From: Paraburkholderia unamae
GTDB taxonomy: Bacteria > Pseudomonadota > Gammaproteobacteria > Burkholderiales > Burkholderiaceae
Direction of reading: 5' to 3'
Assembly: GCF_003268775.1 (NCBI RefSeq)
Contig: NZ_QLSU01000012.1
Location: 62,001-126,000 of the forward strand
DNA: 64,000 nt
This document shows, piece by piece, positions 42,230 to 51,510 of the stretch. The position numbers and the translations under genes were made by a program. The notes beneath the pieces are model-generated. The model was not told the origin of the DNA and did not search any database. It was given only the letters and a program-made list of their open reading frames with translations. How positions within the stretch are numbered: the stretch's first letter is position 1; every line of letters starts with the position of its first letter.

Positions 42230-42805
42230 TCAGTGCGCGGCGGACACGATGTGAAATTTGATCTGCACGTCGTCGGCCACGACAGAGGTGTCCTTCCACT
42301 CGCCCGCGCCAATGCCGTATGCGAGGCGCTTGATGGGCAGCGTGCCGTCGAACACCTGGTTCGCGCCGTCCTTGTGGAATTGCACCGGCACCACGACGTC
42401 GGTCGTCTTGCCCTTGATCGTGAGCTTGCCGGCCACTGTGAACGCGCCGTTCGCGCCCGGCTTGATCTGCGTGGAAACGAAAGTCGCGTGCGGGAAGTGC
42501 GTGGCGTCGAACCACTCGTCGCCCGCGACTTCCTTGTTGTATTCCGGCGCGCCGATGTCGAAGCTCGCCACCTCGACGTCGAGCTTCGCGCTCGACGCCG
42601 CGACGTTGGCCGGATCGAAGCGCACGTCGGCGGAAAAGTGGTTGAAGCGCCCTTCGACAGGCACGTTCATCTGCTTGAACACGGCGGTGACCGAGTTCTT
42701 CGCGGCCTCGGCGGCGGCATTCGCGCTGGTGGCGAAAGCCGCGCCTGCGGCGAGCGCCGCGCCGAGCGCGACGACGGAAACGGAATGGGCAAGGCGTTGG
42801 ATCAT
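42230..42805 (-). CDS. YceI-family periplasmic protein (2)
   Basis: 191 aa from ATG 42805. A signal peptide (SVSVVALGAALAAGAAFATSANA) is followed by a YceI domain with VEGRFNHFSADVRFDPANV, GDEWFDATHFPHATFVST and GKLTIKGKTTDVVVPVQF. It is clearly a divergent paralogue of the downstream YceI. It starts 72 bp after the cytochrome b561 gene. Confidence 0.92.
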   Translation of the reverse strand: MIQRLAHSVSVVALGAALAAGAAFATSANAAAEAAKNSVTAVFKQMNVPVEGRFNHFSADVRFDPANVAASSAKLDVEVASFDIGAPEYNKEVAGDEWFDATHFPHATFVSTQIKPGANGAFTVAGKLTIKGKTTDVVVPVQFHKDGANQVFDGTLPIKRLAYGIGAGEWKDTSVVADDVQIKFHIVSAAH

Positions 42806-42877
42806 GGGCGTTCGGTCCACGTTGGAGTGCGTCGGGAAGTCGGTGAAATGGGTCCGGCGCGACACGCGCCGGGCAAG

Positions 42878-43447
42878 TCAGTCGCGCGGCGTGCCGAACG
42901 GCAGCATGCGCGCGAGGATGTTCTGCCGGTCGATCAACTGATGCTTGATGACCGCGAGCACGTGCAGCACGACCACGGTGAGCAAGGTGTAGTTGAGCGC
43001 GATATGCACGAAGCGCAGCACGCCCTTGAGCGCGGTGTCGGGGGCGATCAGCACGGGCATCGGCCAGATGCCGAGGTACACCACCTGGATGCCCGCCGCC
43101 GAGCTGTACAGGTAGCCCGTGACCGGAATCGCGACCATCAGCACATAGAGGGCTGCGTGGCCCACGTGCGCGGCGAGCCGCTCCCAGCCATGCATGGAGC
43201 CGGGTAGCGCAGGCGCCGTGTGCGTGGCGCGCCAGACAATGCGCACGAGCACGAGCGCGAGCACGGTCACGCCGATCCACTTGTGCCACGAGAAGTAGCG
43301 CAGCTTGGTGGGCGTGATGCCGGGAATGTCGGTCATGACCCAGCCGAGCGCAAAGCCCCAGACGATGAGCGCGGCGATCAGCCAGTGCAGCAGCATGGCA
43401 AAGCCGTTATAGCGACCGGCGGGCTTGACGTTAGGGTTCATCGGCAT
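42878..43447 (-). CDS. cybB: Cytochrome b561
   Basis: 189 aa with four TM helices. Haem-ligand histidines appear in LLHWLIAALIVWG, SWHKWIGVTVL, HVGHAALYVL and RFVHIALNYTLLTVVVLHVLAVIKH. A cytoplasmic-membrane diheme b561 (CybB/YodB type) transfers electrons, probably from quinol. The typical partners are YceI proteins, exactly as here. Divergent from a LysR gene. Confidence 0.93.
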   Translation of the reverse strand: MPMNPNVKPAGRYNGFAMLLHWLIAALIVWGFALGWVMTDIPGITPTKLRYFSWHKWIGVTVLALVLVRIVWRATHTAPALPGSMHGWERLAAHVGHAALYVLMVAIPVTGYLYSSAAGIQVVYLGIWPMPVLIAPDTALKGVLRFVHIALNYTLLTVVVLHVLAVIKHQLIDRQNILARMLPFGTPRD

Positions 43448-43510
43448 ACGACTCCAATATTCGAGGTGTGCACTTTACCCGGCCAAACCTATTCAAACAA
43501 TCGTCTAAAA

Positions 43511-43527
43511 TGGATGGTTATCATCCA
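43511..43527. promoter_or_regulatory. Operator between cybB and the LysR gene
   Basis: TGGATG-GTTAT-CATCCA is a perfect 6-bp inverted repeat with a 5-bp centre (T-N15-A), in the 99-bp divergent gap. It likely binds the LysR protein. Confidence 0.6.
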
Positions 43528-43546
43528 CTTTCTCGATAGGTCGACG

Positions 43547-44488
43547 ATGGGCCACACTTCGGATCGCGCCTCGGACCGCTCCCCCAGCCTCGAACAGCTG
43601 CGCGCGCTCATCGCCGTCGCCGAAACAGGCAGCTTCTCGGCGGCGGCGCGCCAGCTCGACCGCGCGCAGTCGGTGGTCAGCTATACGATTGCGAATCTCG
43701 AGGCGCTGCTGGGCGTGGCGCTGTTCGAGCGTGGCAAGCGCAAGCCGGAACTCACGGCCGCGGGCCGCGCGATCCTCGCCGATGCGCGCCGCCTCGATCT
43801 GCTCATGGGTCAGCTTAACGCCAAGGCGGCCGGCTTGCAGCGCGGGCTCGAGGGCGAGGTCTCCCTGGCTGTGGACGTGATGTTTCCGTCGCAGCGGCTC
43901 GTCGAGGCGTTGCAGGCGTTCGCATTCACGTTTCCCACCGTCGCGCTGAATCTCACCATGGAAGCGCTCGGCGGCGTGCTCAAGCTCGTGCTCGACGGCG
44001 ACTGCGCTTTGGGCATCAGCGGGCCGAACCACAACTGGCCACATGTGATCGAGGCGCAGTCCATCGGCACCGTCGAACTCGTGATGGTCGCGGCGCCTTG
44101 CCATCCGCTCGCCAAGGCGGAGCAGCCGGTGCGCATTTCCGATGCGCGCGAGCACACGCAACTCGTGCTGACCGATCGCAGCCGCCTCACCGAAGGCCAG
44201 AACTTCGGCGTGTACAGCAATCGCGCGTGGAAGCTCGGCGACCTGGGCGCCAAGCACCGGCTGCTGCTCGCGGGACTCGGCTGGGGGTCGATGCCCAGGC
44301 ACCTCGTGGAAGCCGATCTCGAAGCCGGCAGGCTCGTGCGCGTCGCGCTCGCGGACCGGCGCTCGGTGAGCTACAACATCTCGCTGATCCATCGCACCAA
44401 TGCGGCGCGCGGCCCCGCCAGCGAGTGGCTCAGCCATTACCTGTTGCAAGGCACGCCGCCGCAATCGCCGTTGCCCGACGCGCGTTGA
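43547..44488 (+). CDS. LysR-family regulator
   Basis: 313 aa. The HTH domain sits at residues ~14-75 (LEQLRALIAVAETGSFSAAARQLDRAQSVVSYTIANLEALLGVALFERG), followed by a periplasmic-binding-like effector domain. Divergent from cybB-yceI-yceI, so probably its activator or repressor. A start at 43514 would overlap the operator; 43547 is preferred. Confidence 0.9.
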   Translation: MGHTSDRASDRSPSLEQLRALIAVAETGSFSAAARQLDRAQSVVSYTIANLEALLGVALFERGKRKPELTAAGRAILADARRLDLLMGQLNAKAAGLQRGLEGEVSLAVDVMFPSQRLVEALQAFAFTFPTVALNLTMEALGGVLKLVLDGDCALGISGPNHNWPHVIEAQSIGTVELVMVAAPCHPLAKAEQPVRISDAREHTQLVLTDRSRLTEGQNFGVYSNRAWKLGDLGAKHRLLLAGLGWGSMPRHLVEADLEAGRLVRVALADRRSVSYNISLIHRTNAARGPASEWLSHYLLQGTPPQSPLPDAR

Positions 44489-44769
44489 AAGCGGCGGGCG
44501 CGCACAGGCGCTTGCATGAACGGAGTTGTACAAACGCAACCGAACGCGCGCCTGACAATGCTTCACAAACCCGCGCGAGCCGCGCCCCTCGTGGCGTACA
44601 CGGCAACCCAGGCCGCCTGTGCGCAGCGCCTCCGCACGCGGCCGGATTTATCGAGATGCATCGCCATGCGAGGATCGCGCCACCGCTCGCCTGGGAGCGG
44701 GCCAGAGCATCCCGCCCGGCCCGGCGCCCGCACGCGAGCCAGGTTTCGCTCGGTCGGTCATCACGCATC

Positions 44770-45159
44770 ATGGTCAACTTCATCTGCTTTCTGCTCTGGA
44801 ATCTCGCCTTGCTCGTCGCCGTGCGGGTGGGCTGCTGGCTCATTCACTGCACGCGCCCCGATCTCACGCTGCACGGCACGCGTGTCTTCGTCGTCTTGAT
44901 GGCGATTGCGCTCGTGTTCGATACGGCGATCACCTTCCTCGTGTTCGCCGACGCGGGCGGCCCGTGGAAAGCGCACAACCCGAGCGAGACCTGGCCGGAG
45001 CGCGCGCTGGCTTATGCGCTCGCCGCGTTGCTCGCCCTGCTCGCGGCGCGGCGAGCACGCCGGGTGGAATCGCGCAAGGCCCGCAGCACACGCACGGCGC
45101 CGGAGGGTGCGCTCGAAATCGAAACGTCGCCATACAGCAAATCGACGTTGCCGATGTGA
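44770..45159 (+). CDS. Small membrane protein, hypothetical
   Basis: 129 aa with three hydrophobic segments: FICFLLWNLALLVAVRVGCW, GTRVFVVLMAIALVFDTAITFLVF and RALAYALAALLALLAA. A basic, Ser/Thr-rich tail follows. I do not recognise a family. The 281 bp upstream have no gene. Ordinary codon use for this genome supports it as a real gene. Confidence 0.6.
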   Translation: MVNFICFLLWNLALLVAVRVGCWLIHCTRPDLTLHGTRVFVVLMAIALVFDTAITFLVFADAGGPWKAHNPSETWPERALAYALAALLALLAARRARRVESRKARSTRTAPEGALEIETSPYSKSTLPM

Positions 45160-45217
45160 GCCAGGCGGGAGAGAGTCCACATCCGGCTCGCCTCTCTCGA
45201 CACACCCGGCTCACGCT

Positions 45218-45889
45218 TCAGCTTTTCTTGCTCTTACCGGCCTTTTGTGGCGCCGCCGCCGGGGCCGCGGCGGGCACCACGCCCGACCAACCCGGCAGAT
45301 AACGCGCTTCGGAATCGTGCGCGTGCGAAAGCGCGTCGGCGAGCGCGGCGTCGAAGTCCTTGCGCAAACGCGTTTCGGACACCTTGCGGCGCAGGTAGTC
45401 GGCCCACAGGAATTCGCTGAACGGCGTCGTGTCCTTCGCATAGCCGCCGGCCGTGCGCAACTCGCCCGCGAGGCTGCGGTACGGGTCGTCGGCCAGACCG
45501 AGAAGCTGGCGCGGCAACTGGTCGAACTCGCAGCGCTCGCCCGCCGCGTCGAACGGATGCACCCACTGGTTATGCTCCATCATCCGCCAGAAGATGGTGG
45601 GCTCGAGCCACGAGAGATCCTTGAGCACCGTCACGCGCACGCTCGCCACGCCTTCTTCTAGCCATGCGCGCCCGAGGTGGTGATGGTCGACCACGAAATA
45701 GCGCGACTTCGGGCCGAGCACAGCCGGGAACCAGTGCGAGTCGATGGCCGACGCGCGGCCCTTCTTGTCGAGCGCTTTCCAGTGTGCGCGCTTGACGTTC
45801 ACCTCGCGCAGGCCAACGGTGATCTGCGTGGGGCGCAGTTCGTCGAGCTTCACGGTGACGAGATGGAGATCGGTGTTCTGAAGGTTCAT
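45218..45889 (-). CDS. ParB-like superfamily protein (ParBc_2 type)
   Basis: 223 aa. Core: LVTVKLDELRPTQITVGLREVNVKRAHW, then YFVVDHHHLGRAWLEEGVASVRV, with the conserved DHHHL motif of this ParB-like subgroup. A C-terminal Ala/Lys tail follows. Members are not partition proteins; function unknown, sometimes with nuclease- or CTPase-like folds. GGACC lies ahead of the start. Single gene. Confidence 0.8.
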   Translation of the reverse strand: MNLQNTDLHLVTVKLDELRPTQITVGLREVNVKRAHWKALDKKGRASAIDSHWFPAVLGPKSRYFVVDHHHLGRAWLEEGVASVRVTVLKDLSWLEPTIFWRMMEHNQWVHPFDAAGERCEFDQLPRQLLGLADDPYRSLAGELRTAGGYAKDTTPFSEFLWADYLRRKVSETRLRKDFDAALADALSHAHDSEARYLPGWSGVVPAAAPAAAPQKAGKSKKS

Positions 45890-46169
45890 TGCGGTCCTCC
45901 TTTTTGGTGTCTGAGCCAATCGCGCAACGATACCGCCGATTGACCCCGTATGCCGTAACAATCGCCCATGCGCCGGGCGCGCCCTGCGCAGGGTCAATCC
46001 CGAGGCGAGCGGGCACGCAGGATGCACGCTTTCGCCGCTTCGCCTATAAATGCGCTGAGGGACAGACGACGATAGCCACGCGCGTTCGTCATGCGCCCGC
46101 ATGTCACTTCAGTCAGTTCCGTCAGTTCCATGTCTTGCCTGCTCAACCAACGACACAAGCGAGGGCATT

Positions 46170-46985
46170 TTGGATCTCGAAACCATCCGCACATTCATCA
46201 TGACCCGGGGCATCGACTTCGGGACCAAGGTCGTGGCGGCGATCGTCCTGTGGATCATCGGACGATGGGCCATCAATCTCGTCGCCGGCTTGCTGCGCAA
46301 GGTGCTGGCGCGCAACGAACGCATCGATCCCACGCTCGCGCATTACCTCAGCTCGATCCTCGCCGCCGTATTGAACCTGCTGCTGGTCCTCGCAATCCTC
46401 CAGGTATTCGGCGTGCAGACCACGTCGTTCGCCGCGCTCCTCGCCGGTCTCGGCCTCGCCATCGGCACGGCGTGGGGCGGCCTGCTCGCGCATTTCGCGG
46501 CGGGCGTGTTCATGCAGGTGCTGCGGCCGTTCAAGGTGGGCGACTTCGTGACGGCGGGCGGCGTGACCGGCACCGTGAAGGAACTGGGCATCTTCGGCAC
46601 GACCATCATTTCGCCGGACAACGTGGTGAATATCGTCGGCAACAACAAGGTCTTTTCGGACACCATCTCGAACTACAGCGCGACGCCCGTGCGCCGTGTC
46701 GAGCTGACCGCGAAGATCGCCAACGGCGTCGATCCCCTCGACGCGGCCAACCGCTTGCGCGCGGCCCTCGCGAAGATTCCGAACGTTTCGCAGGAGCCGC
46801 CGCCCGACGTCGAGATCCTCTCGTTCACGCCCGAAGGCCCGCTGCTGGCCGTGCGGCCCTTCACGAACAACGACACCTACTGGCAGGTGTACTTCGACAC
46901 CAACCGCGCGATCGTCGAAACCTTCAAGGACGCGGGCTACCCCACGCCCGAAACGCCTTCGATCATTCGCCGCGTGGGCGGATAG
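46170..46985 (+). CDS. mscS: MscS-family mechanosensitive channel
   Basis: 271 aa from a TTG start, preceded by GAGGG. Three TM helices; the pore helix is FAALLAGLGLAIGTAWGGLLAHFAAGVFMQVLRPF with Gly/Ala packing, followed by KVGDFVTAGGVTGTVKELGIFGTTIISPDN and the soluble vestibule. It opens upon hypo-osmotic shock. An earlier ATG at 46101 is possible but gives a non-conserved N-terminal extension. DedA follows convergently. Confidence 0.93.
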   Translation: MDLETIRTFIMTRGIDFGTKVVAAIVLWIIGRWAINLVAGLLRKVLARNERIDPTLAHYLSSILAAVLNLLLVLAILQVFGVQTTSFAALLAGLGLAIGTAWGGLLAHFAAGVFMQVLRPFKVGDFVTAGGVTGTVKELGIFGTTIISPDNVVNIVGNNKVFSDTISNYSATPVRRVELTAKIANGVDPLDAANRLRAALAKIPNVSQEPPPDVEILSFTPEGPLLAVRPFTNNDTYWQVYFDTNRAIVETFKDAGYPTPETPSIIRRVGG

Positions 46986-47002
46986 CGGCGCCTCGCACCA
47001 AC

Positions 47003-47044
47003 AAAAAACGGCATCGCCCTCGCGGGCGATGCCGTTTTTCTTTT
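47003..47044. terminator. Bidirectional terminator mscS/dedA
   Basis: AAACGGCATCGCCC and GGGCGATGCCGTTT form a 14-bp stem with A- and T-runs. Confidence 0.92.
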
Positions 47045-47073
47045 CCGCGTTGCCGCTCGGGCAAGCCGCGCGC

Positions 47074-47760
47074 TCAGCCGCCGTTGGGCTTGCGCACCGC
47101 GGCGCCGCTCGCGTTCTTGCGCGTCATCTTCCAAAGCCCGCCGATCAGGACCGGCACGATCGCGGCGCCGATGCCGACGAGCACGATCACATTGAGGTAC
47201 TGGCGAATGAACGGGATGTTGCCGAAGAAGAAGCCGAGCAGCACGAGCAGCAGCACCCAGAACAGCGCGCCCGCGATATTGAAAAGCTGAAAGCGCTGCA
47301 TGCTCATTTGCGAAACGCCGGCCACGAACGGCGCGAACGTGCGCACGACGGGAATGAAGCGCGCAAGCACGATGGTCTTGCCGCCATGACGCTCGTAGAA
47401 GTCGTGCGTTTTCTGGAGCGCCGCACGGTCCAGGAAGCGCTCGAGCACGGGAATGCGCGTGTTGAACACCTTCGGCCCGATGGCCCGGCCAATCAGATAA
47501 TTGACCGTGTTGCCCGTGACCGCCGCGACGATCAGCAAGGTGATCAGGAGGCCGAGATTCATCTCGTGCGTGGCCGCGAACGCGCCGCCGATGAACAGCA
47601 GCGAGTCGCCTGGCAGAAACGGCAGGATCACGAGCCCGGTTTCGCAGAACACGATGAGAAACAGCACCGCGTAGACCCACGCGCCGTACTGGTGGATGAA
47701 GACTCCAAGAAACTTGTCGATGTGCAAGACAAGGTTGGCGAACTGTAGCAGCGTATCCAA
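47074..47760 (-). CDS. DedA-family membrane protein
   Basis: 228 aa. The DedA/VTT signature FCETGLVILPFLPGDSLLFIGGAFAA lies near residue 38-65, followed by ARFIPVVRTFAPFVAGVSQMSMQRFQLFNIAGALFWV with conserved Arg pairs. DedA proteins act as phospholipid or undecaprenyl-phosphate flippases dependent on proton-motive force. Divergent from mutL with a 236-bp gap. Confidence 0.93.
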   Translation of the reverse strand: MDTLLQFANLVLHIDKFLGVFIHQYGAWVYAVLFLIVFCETGLVILPFLPGDSLLFIGGAFAATHEMNLGLLITLLIVAAVTGNTVNYLIGRAIGPKVFNTRIPVLERFLDRAALQKTHDFYERHGGKTIVLARFIPVVRTFAPFVAGVSQMSMQRFQLFNIAGALFWVLLLVLLGFFFGNIPFIRQYLNVIVLVGIGAAIVPVLIGGLWKMTRKNASGAAVRKPNGG

Positions 47761-47996
47761 AAGTGTCCCTTATTGATCGTGGGCCGCGCCCCAAAAAAAA
47801 GACGCGTCGGCCCAGTGTTGCGCGAGAAGCAAAATTGACCGCGCCATCATACCGAAAGTGCCCGGCGTCACGAAAAATTCCCGTGATTTTCGGTGAATTC
47901 GCGCACAAAGCGCACCATGCTGGCGGCATTTTGGCGCTTTCGACCGGGTCTCCGGGGCGCGCGGCCGCGGCTCGCCGACTCGTTATAATTGCGCGC

Positions 47997-50156
47997 ATGT
48001 CTTCGAATTCCGAACCCATCGGCGCCACGCCCGAGGCGCCAGGCGCACCCGCCGAAACCGGCGGCGACACGGCCGCCCCGCGCGCCGCCCGGCCCGCACG
48101 CGCGATCCAGGCCCTGCCCGACCAGCTCATCAGCCAGATCGCCGCGGGCGAGGTGGTCGAACGGCCAGCATCGGTCGTCAAGGAACTGCTCGAAAACGCG
48201 CTCGACGCGGGCGCGAGCACGCTGCGCATCCTGCTCGACGAGGGCGGCGTGAAGCGCATCTCCATCGCCGACGACGGCTGCGGCATTCCCGAAGCCGAGT
48301 TGCCGCTCGCGCTCATGCGCCACGCCACGAGCAAGATCCGCTCGCTCGCCGAGCTGGAGAGCGTCGCGACGCTCGGGTTTCGCGGCGAAGCGCTGGCGTC
48401 GATCGCCTCAGTGGCCGAGATGTCGATCACGAGCCGCAGCGCCGACGCGCCGCACGCCGTGAAAATCGACGCGCACACGGGCTCGATCTCGCCCGCGGCA
48501 GGCGGCCAGGGCACGACGATCGAAGTGCGCGAGCTGTACTTCAATACGCCCGCACGCCGCAAGTTTCTGAAGAGCGAGCAGACCGAGCTTGGCCACTGCC
48601 TGGAAATGATCCGCCGCAGCGCGCTGGCGCGCCCGGACGTCGCGATCTCGGTGCTGCACAACGGGCGCGCGGTCGAGCACTGGAACGCGAGCGATCCCGC
48701 CACGCGCGTCTCGAAGATCCTCGGCGAAGTGTTCGCCACGGCGCACCTGCCGCTCGACGAGCGCGCGGGACCGCTCGCCGTGTACGGCTGCGCGGGCCTG
48801 CCCACGGCGAGCCGCAATCGCGCCGACCAGCAGTACTTCTTCGTGAACGGTCGCTTCGTGCGCGACAAGCTGCTCACGCATGCGGTGCGCGCGGCCTATG
48901 AGGACGTGCTGCACGGCGACCGCTATCCGTCGTACGTGCTGTTCCTCGACCTGCCGCCCGAGGCCGTCGACGTGAACGTGCATCCCTCGAAGATCGAAGT
49001 GCGTTTTCGCGACTCGCGCTCGATTCACCAGTTCGTGTTCCATGCCGTGCAGCGCGCGCTGGCGCGCCATGCGGGCGCTTCGCCGGAAACGACCTCGGGC
49101 GGACACGCCGCGCTCATCGAGCCGCGGGCGTTGCCGGGCGCCGGTGTGCTTGGCGGTTCGGTCGGGCTGACGTCGGGTGCATCGGGTGGATCCGGCACTG
49201 CGGGCGCTTCCGGCGCCACGGATTTCCCGCGCTCGGGCGGCACGTTCGGCGCGGAAGGCAAGTTCGGCACCGCGAGCGTGGCAAGCAGCTTTGGCGGCAC
49301 GGGCGGCGCAGGTACGCACGCGTCGGGCTTCAGCCCGGCGGGTGGCGGCAGCGGCGCGGGTGCGGGCTCAGGCAACACCTGGCTGCGCCAGTCGCGCATG
49401 CAGCAAGGCAGCCTGCCCGTTGCACAGCCGCTCGCGCTCTACGACGCGCTGTTCGGCCGCAAGGACGTTGGCGCGGGCACCGCGCAAGGCGCGACCGTGC
49501 CGCAGGCGCAGGACGGCGCAGCCGGGGCATTCGCCGCAAGCGCCCCGCCGCCCGCCTTCGATGCCGGCGACGATCACCCGCTCGGCTTCGCGCTCGGCCA
49601 GGTGCACGGCATCTACGTGCTGGCGCAAAACGCGCGCGGCCTCGTGATCGTCGACATGCACGCCGCGCACGAACGCATCCTGTACGAGCAGTTCAAGCAG
49701 GCGCTCGCCGACCGTTCGCTCGCCGTGCAACCCTTGCTGATCCCGATTTCGATGACGGCCGACCCCGTCGAGACCGGCACCGTCGAGGAAGAGAAAGCGA
49801 CGCTCGAAGCGCTGGGCTTTGACCTGGCCGTGCTCTCCCCCACCTCGATCGCGATCCGCGCCGTGCCCGCGCTCCTCAAGGACGCCGACCTCCAGGCGCT
49901 CGCGCGCGCCGTGCTCGCCGACCTGCACGAGTACGGCGGCTCGCGCGTGCTGACCGAGCGCCAGCACGAAATGCTCGGCACGCTCGCCTGCCACCACGCG
50001 GTGCGCGCGAACCGGCGGCTCACGCTCGACGAGATGAACGCGCTGCTGCGCCAGATGGAAGTCACCGAGCGCGCCGACCAGTGCAATCACGGCCGGCCGA
50101 CCTGGTACCAGCTCACGCTCGCCGATCTCGATCGGCTTTTCATGCGCGGTCAATGA
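47997..50156 (+). CDS. mutL: DNA mismatch repair protein MutL
   Basis: 719 aa. The GHKL ATPase domain has AAGEVVERPASVVKELLENALDAGA, DDGCGI and TLGFRGEALASIASV. It is followed by YFNTPARRKFLKSE and the transducer domain. A long Gly/Ser/Ala-rich linker spans residues ~370-530. The C-terminal dimer domain ends with HGRPTWYQLTLADLDRLFMRG. It lacks the DQHAAHER-type endonuclease metal site and carries VDMHAAHERILYEQ. It links MutS to downstream repair. The stop overlaps miaA. Confidence 0.96.
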   Translation: MSSNSEPIGATPEAPGAPAETGGDTAAPRAARPARAIQALPDQLISQIAAGEVVERPASVVKELLENALDAGASTLRILLDEGGVKRISIADDGCGIPEAELPLALMRHATSKIRSLAELESVATLGFRGEALASIASVAEMSITSRSADAPHAVKIDAHTGSISPAAGGQGTTIEVRELYFNTPARRKFLKSEQTELGHCLEMIRRSALARPDVAISVLHNGRAVEHWNASDPATRVSKILGEVFATAHLPLDERAGPLAVYGCAGLPTASRNRADQQYFFVNGRFVRDKLLTHAVRAAYEDVLHGDRYPSYVLFLDLPPEAVDVNVHPSKIEVRFRDSRSIHQFVFHAVQRALARHAGASPETTSGGHAALIEPRALPGAGVLGGSVGLTSGASGGSGTAGASGATDFPRSGGTFGAEGKFGTASVASSFGGTGGAGTHASGFSPAGGGSGAGAGSGNTWLRQSRMQQGSLPVAQPLALYDALFGRKDVGAGTAQGATVPQAQDGAAGAFAASAPPPAFDAGDDHPLGFALGQVHGIYVLAQNARGLVIVDMHAAHERILYEQFKQALADRSLAVQPLLIPISMTADPVETGTVEEEKATLEALGFDLAVLSPTSIAIRAVPALLKDADLQALARAVLADLHEYGGSRVLTERQHEMLGTLACHHAVRANRRLTLDEMNALLRQMEVTERADQCNHGRPTWYQLTLADLDRLFMRGQ

Positions 50157-51139
50157 CGCAGTCCACGAAACACGAAACCGGCGCGCTGCCCGTCGCGTGC
50201 CTGCTCGGGCCGACGGCGTCGGGCAAGACAGCGGCCGCGCTCGCCTATGCCGCGCAGTCGGCGGCGCGCGGGCGCACGGTCGAAATCGTGAGCATCGATT
50301 CGGCGCTCGTCTATCGCGAGATGGACATCGGCACGGCCAAGCCGAGCGCCGCCGAACGCGCGGCCGTCGCGCATCACCTGATCGACATCGTCGATCCCGT
50401 GGACGCTTATTCCGCCGCCGACTTTCGCGCCGACGCACTGCGCGTGACGGGCGAGATCGTCGCGCGCGGGAACGTCCCGCTGCTGGTGGGCGGCACGATG
50501 CTCTACTACAAGGCGCTCACGCAAGGCCTGAACGACCTGCCTTCGGCCGACCCGGCCGTACGCGCGCAACTCGACGCCGATGCCGCACACGACGGCTGGC
50601 CCGCCATGCATGCGCGCCTGGCCCAGGTCGATCCCGCCACGGCGGCGCGTCTTGCGCCGAACGATTCGCAACGCATCCAGCGCGCGCTCGAAATCTTCAT
50701 GCTGAGCGGGCAGCCGATGTCGGTGCTGCTCGCCACGCCCTCCACGCGCGAAGACGAAGCCGCACGCTACCGCTTCGTGCCCATCGCGCTCGAACCGTCG
50801 GATCGCGGCGTGCTGCACGCGCGCATCGAAGCGCGCTTCGACGCGATGCTCGCGGGCGGTCTGATCGACGAGGTGAAGGCGCTGCGCGCGCGCGGCGATC
50901 TCAACCCCAACCTGCCGTCCATGCGCTGCGTGGGCTATCGCCAGGTGTGGGAATACCTCGACGGCGAAGTCGATTACGACACCATGCGCGATAAAGGCGT
51001 ATTCGCCACGCGCCAGCTCTGCAAGCGCCAGCTCACATGGCTGCGCGCGATGCCGGAGCGCATCGTCGTGGATTGCTGCGCGGCGGATGCGACCGTGCAG
51101 GCGGTCGCGGCGGTCGAGCGCGCATTGCCGCCCGCATAG
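50153..51139 (+). CDS. miaA: tRNA dimethylallyltransferase
   Basis: 328 aa. P-loop LLGPTASGKTAAAL, SIDSALVYREMDIGTAKPS, and VGGTMLYYKALTQGL, then CKRQLTWLR near the end. It adds the dimethylallyl group at A37 of tRNAs reading UNN codons. Its ATG overlaps the mutL stop (ATGA), so the pair is co-translated, a common arrangement. Confidence 0.97.
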   Translation: MTQSTKHETGALPVACLLGPTASGKTAAALAYAAQSAARGRTVEIVSIDSALVYREMDIGTAKPSAAERAAVAHHLIDIVDPVDAYSAADFRADALRVTGEIVARGNVPLLVGGTMLYYKALTQGLNDLPSADPAVRAQLDADAAHDGWPAMHARLAQVDPATAARLAPNDSQRIQRALEIFMLSGQPMSVLLATPSTREDEAARYRFVPIALEPSDRGVLHARIEARFDAMLAGGLIDEVKALRARGDLNPNLPSMRCVGYRQVWEYLDGEVDYDTMRDKGVFATRQLCKRQLTWLRAMPERIVVDCCAADATVQAVAAVERALPPA

Positions 51140-51168
51140 GATCGGATCGGCGGCTAAGGCGAAAGCCG

Positions 51169-51510
51169 TCAGTGGTAGTCGTCTTCGCGCTGATGCCGAA
51201 CGGCGAGGATCGTGACGTGCTGAACCGTATCGTGCGGCGCGGGGGCCGGGGTCTCGTCCCGCTTTGCGCCCTCGATTTCGAACAGCGCGACATAGCCGGC
51301 GTTGCCGAAGGAAATCACCAGCTCGCGCAGAAAGGGATTAGCGTCATCGACCTTGCGGCACGTGAACGGGAAGCTCGCAAGCAGTTCCGTGGCCCGGCGT
51401 ATGGCGTCGAGCGCACGAGCCGCAGCCTCGACGTCGTACTCGAGCAAAAAACCGTAGAGCCTTTTGAGGTCGTCGCGCGCACCGCGTGTGTAGCGAACGC
51501 GAAAACTCAT
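51169..51510 (-). CDS. ParE/RelE-superfamily toxin
   Basis: 113 aa. The start RVRYTRGARDDLKRLYGFLLE is typical of ParE/RelE folds, followed by RATELLASFPFTCRK, and C-terminal VTILAVRHQREDDYH with the terminal Arg-His strand. An insert near residue 80 (EGAKRDETPAPAPHDTVQ) is longer than usual. Members target gyrase (ParE) or mRNA (RelE). It overlaps the upstream antitoxin by 4 bp. Confidence 0.85.
   Translation of the reverse strand: MSFRVRYTRGARDDLKRLYGFLLEYDVEAAARALDAIRRATELLASFPFTCRKVDDANPFLRELVISFGNAGYVALFEIEGAKRDETPAPAPHDTVQHVTILAVRHQREDDYH

Noticed and set aside
45218..45889. Chromosome-partition ParB gene
   Set aside because: Only the ParB-like core is present; there is no HTH domain, no parA neighbour and no parS site seen.
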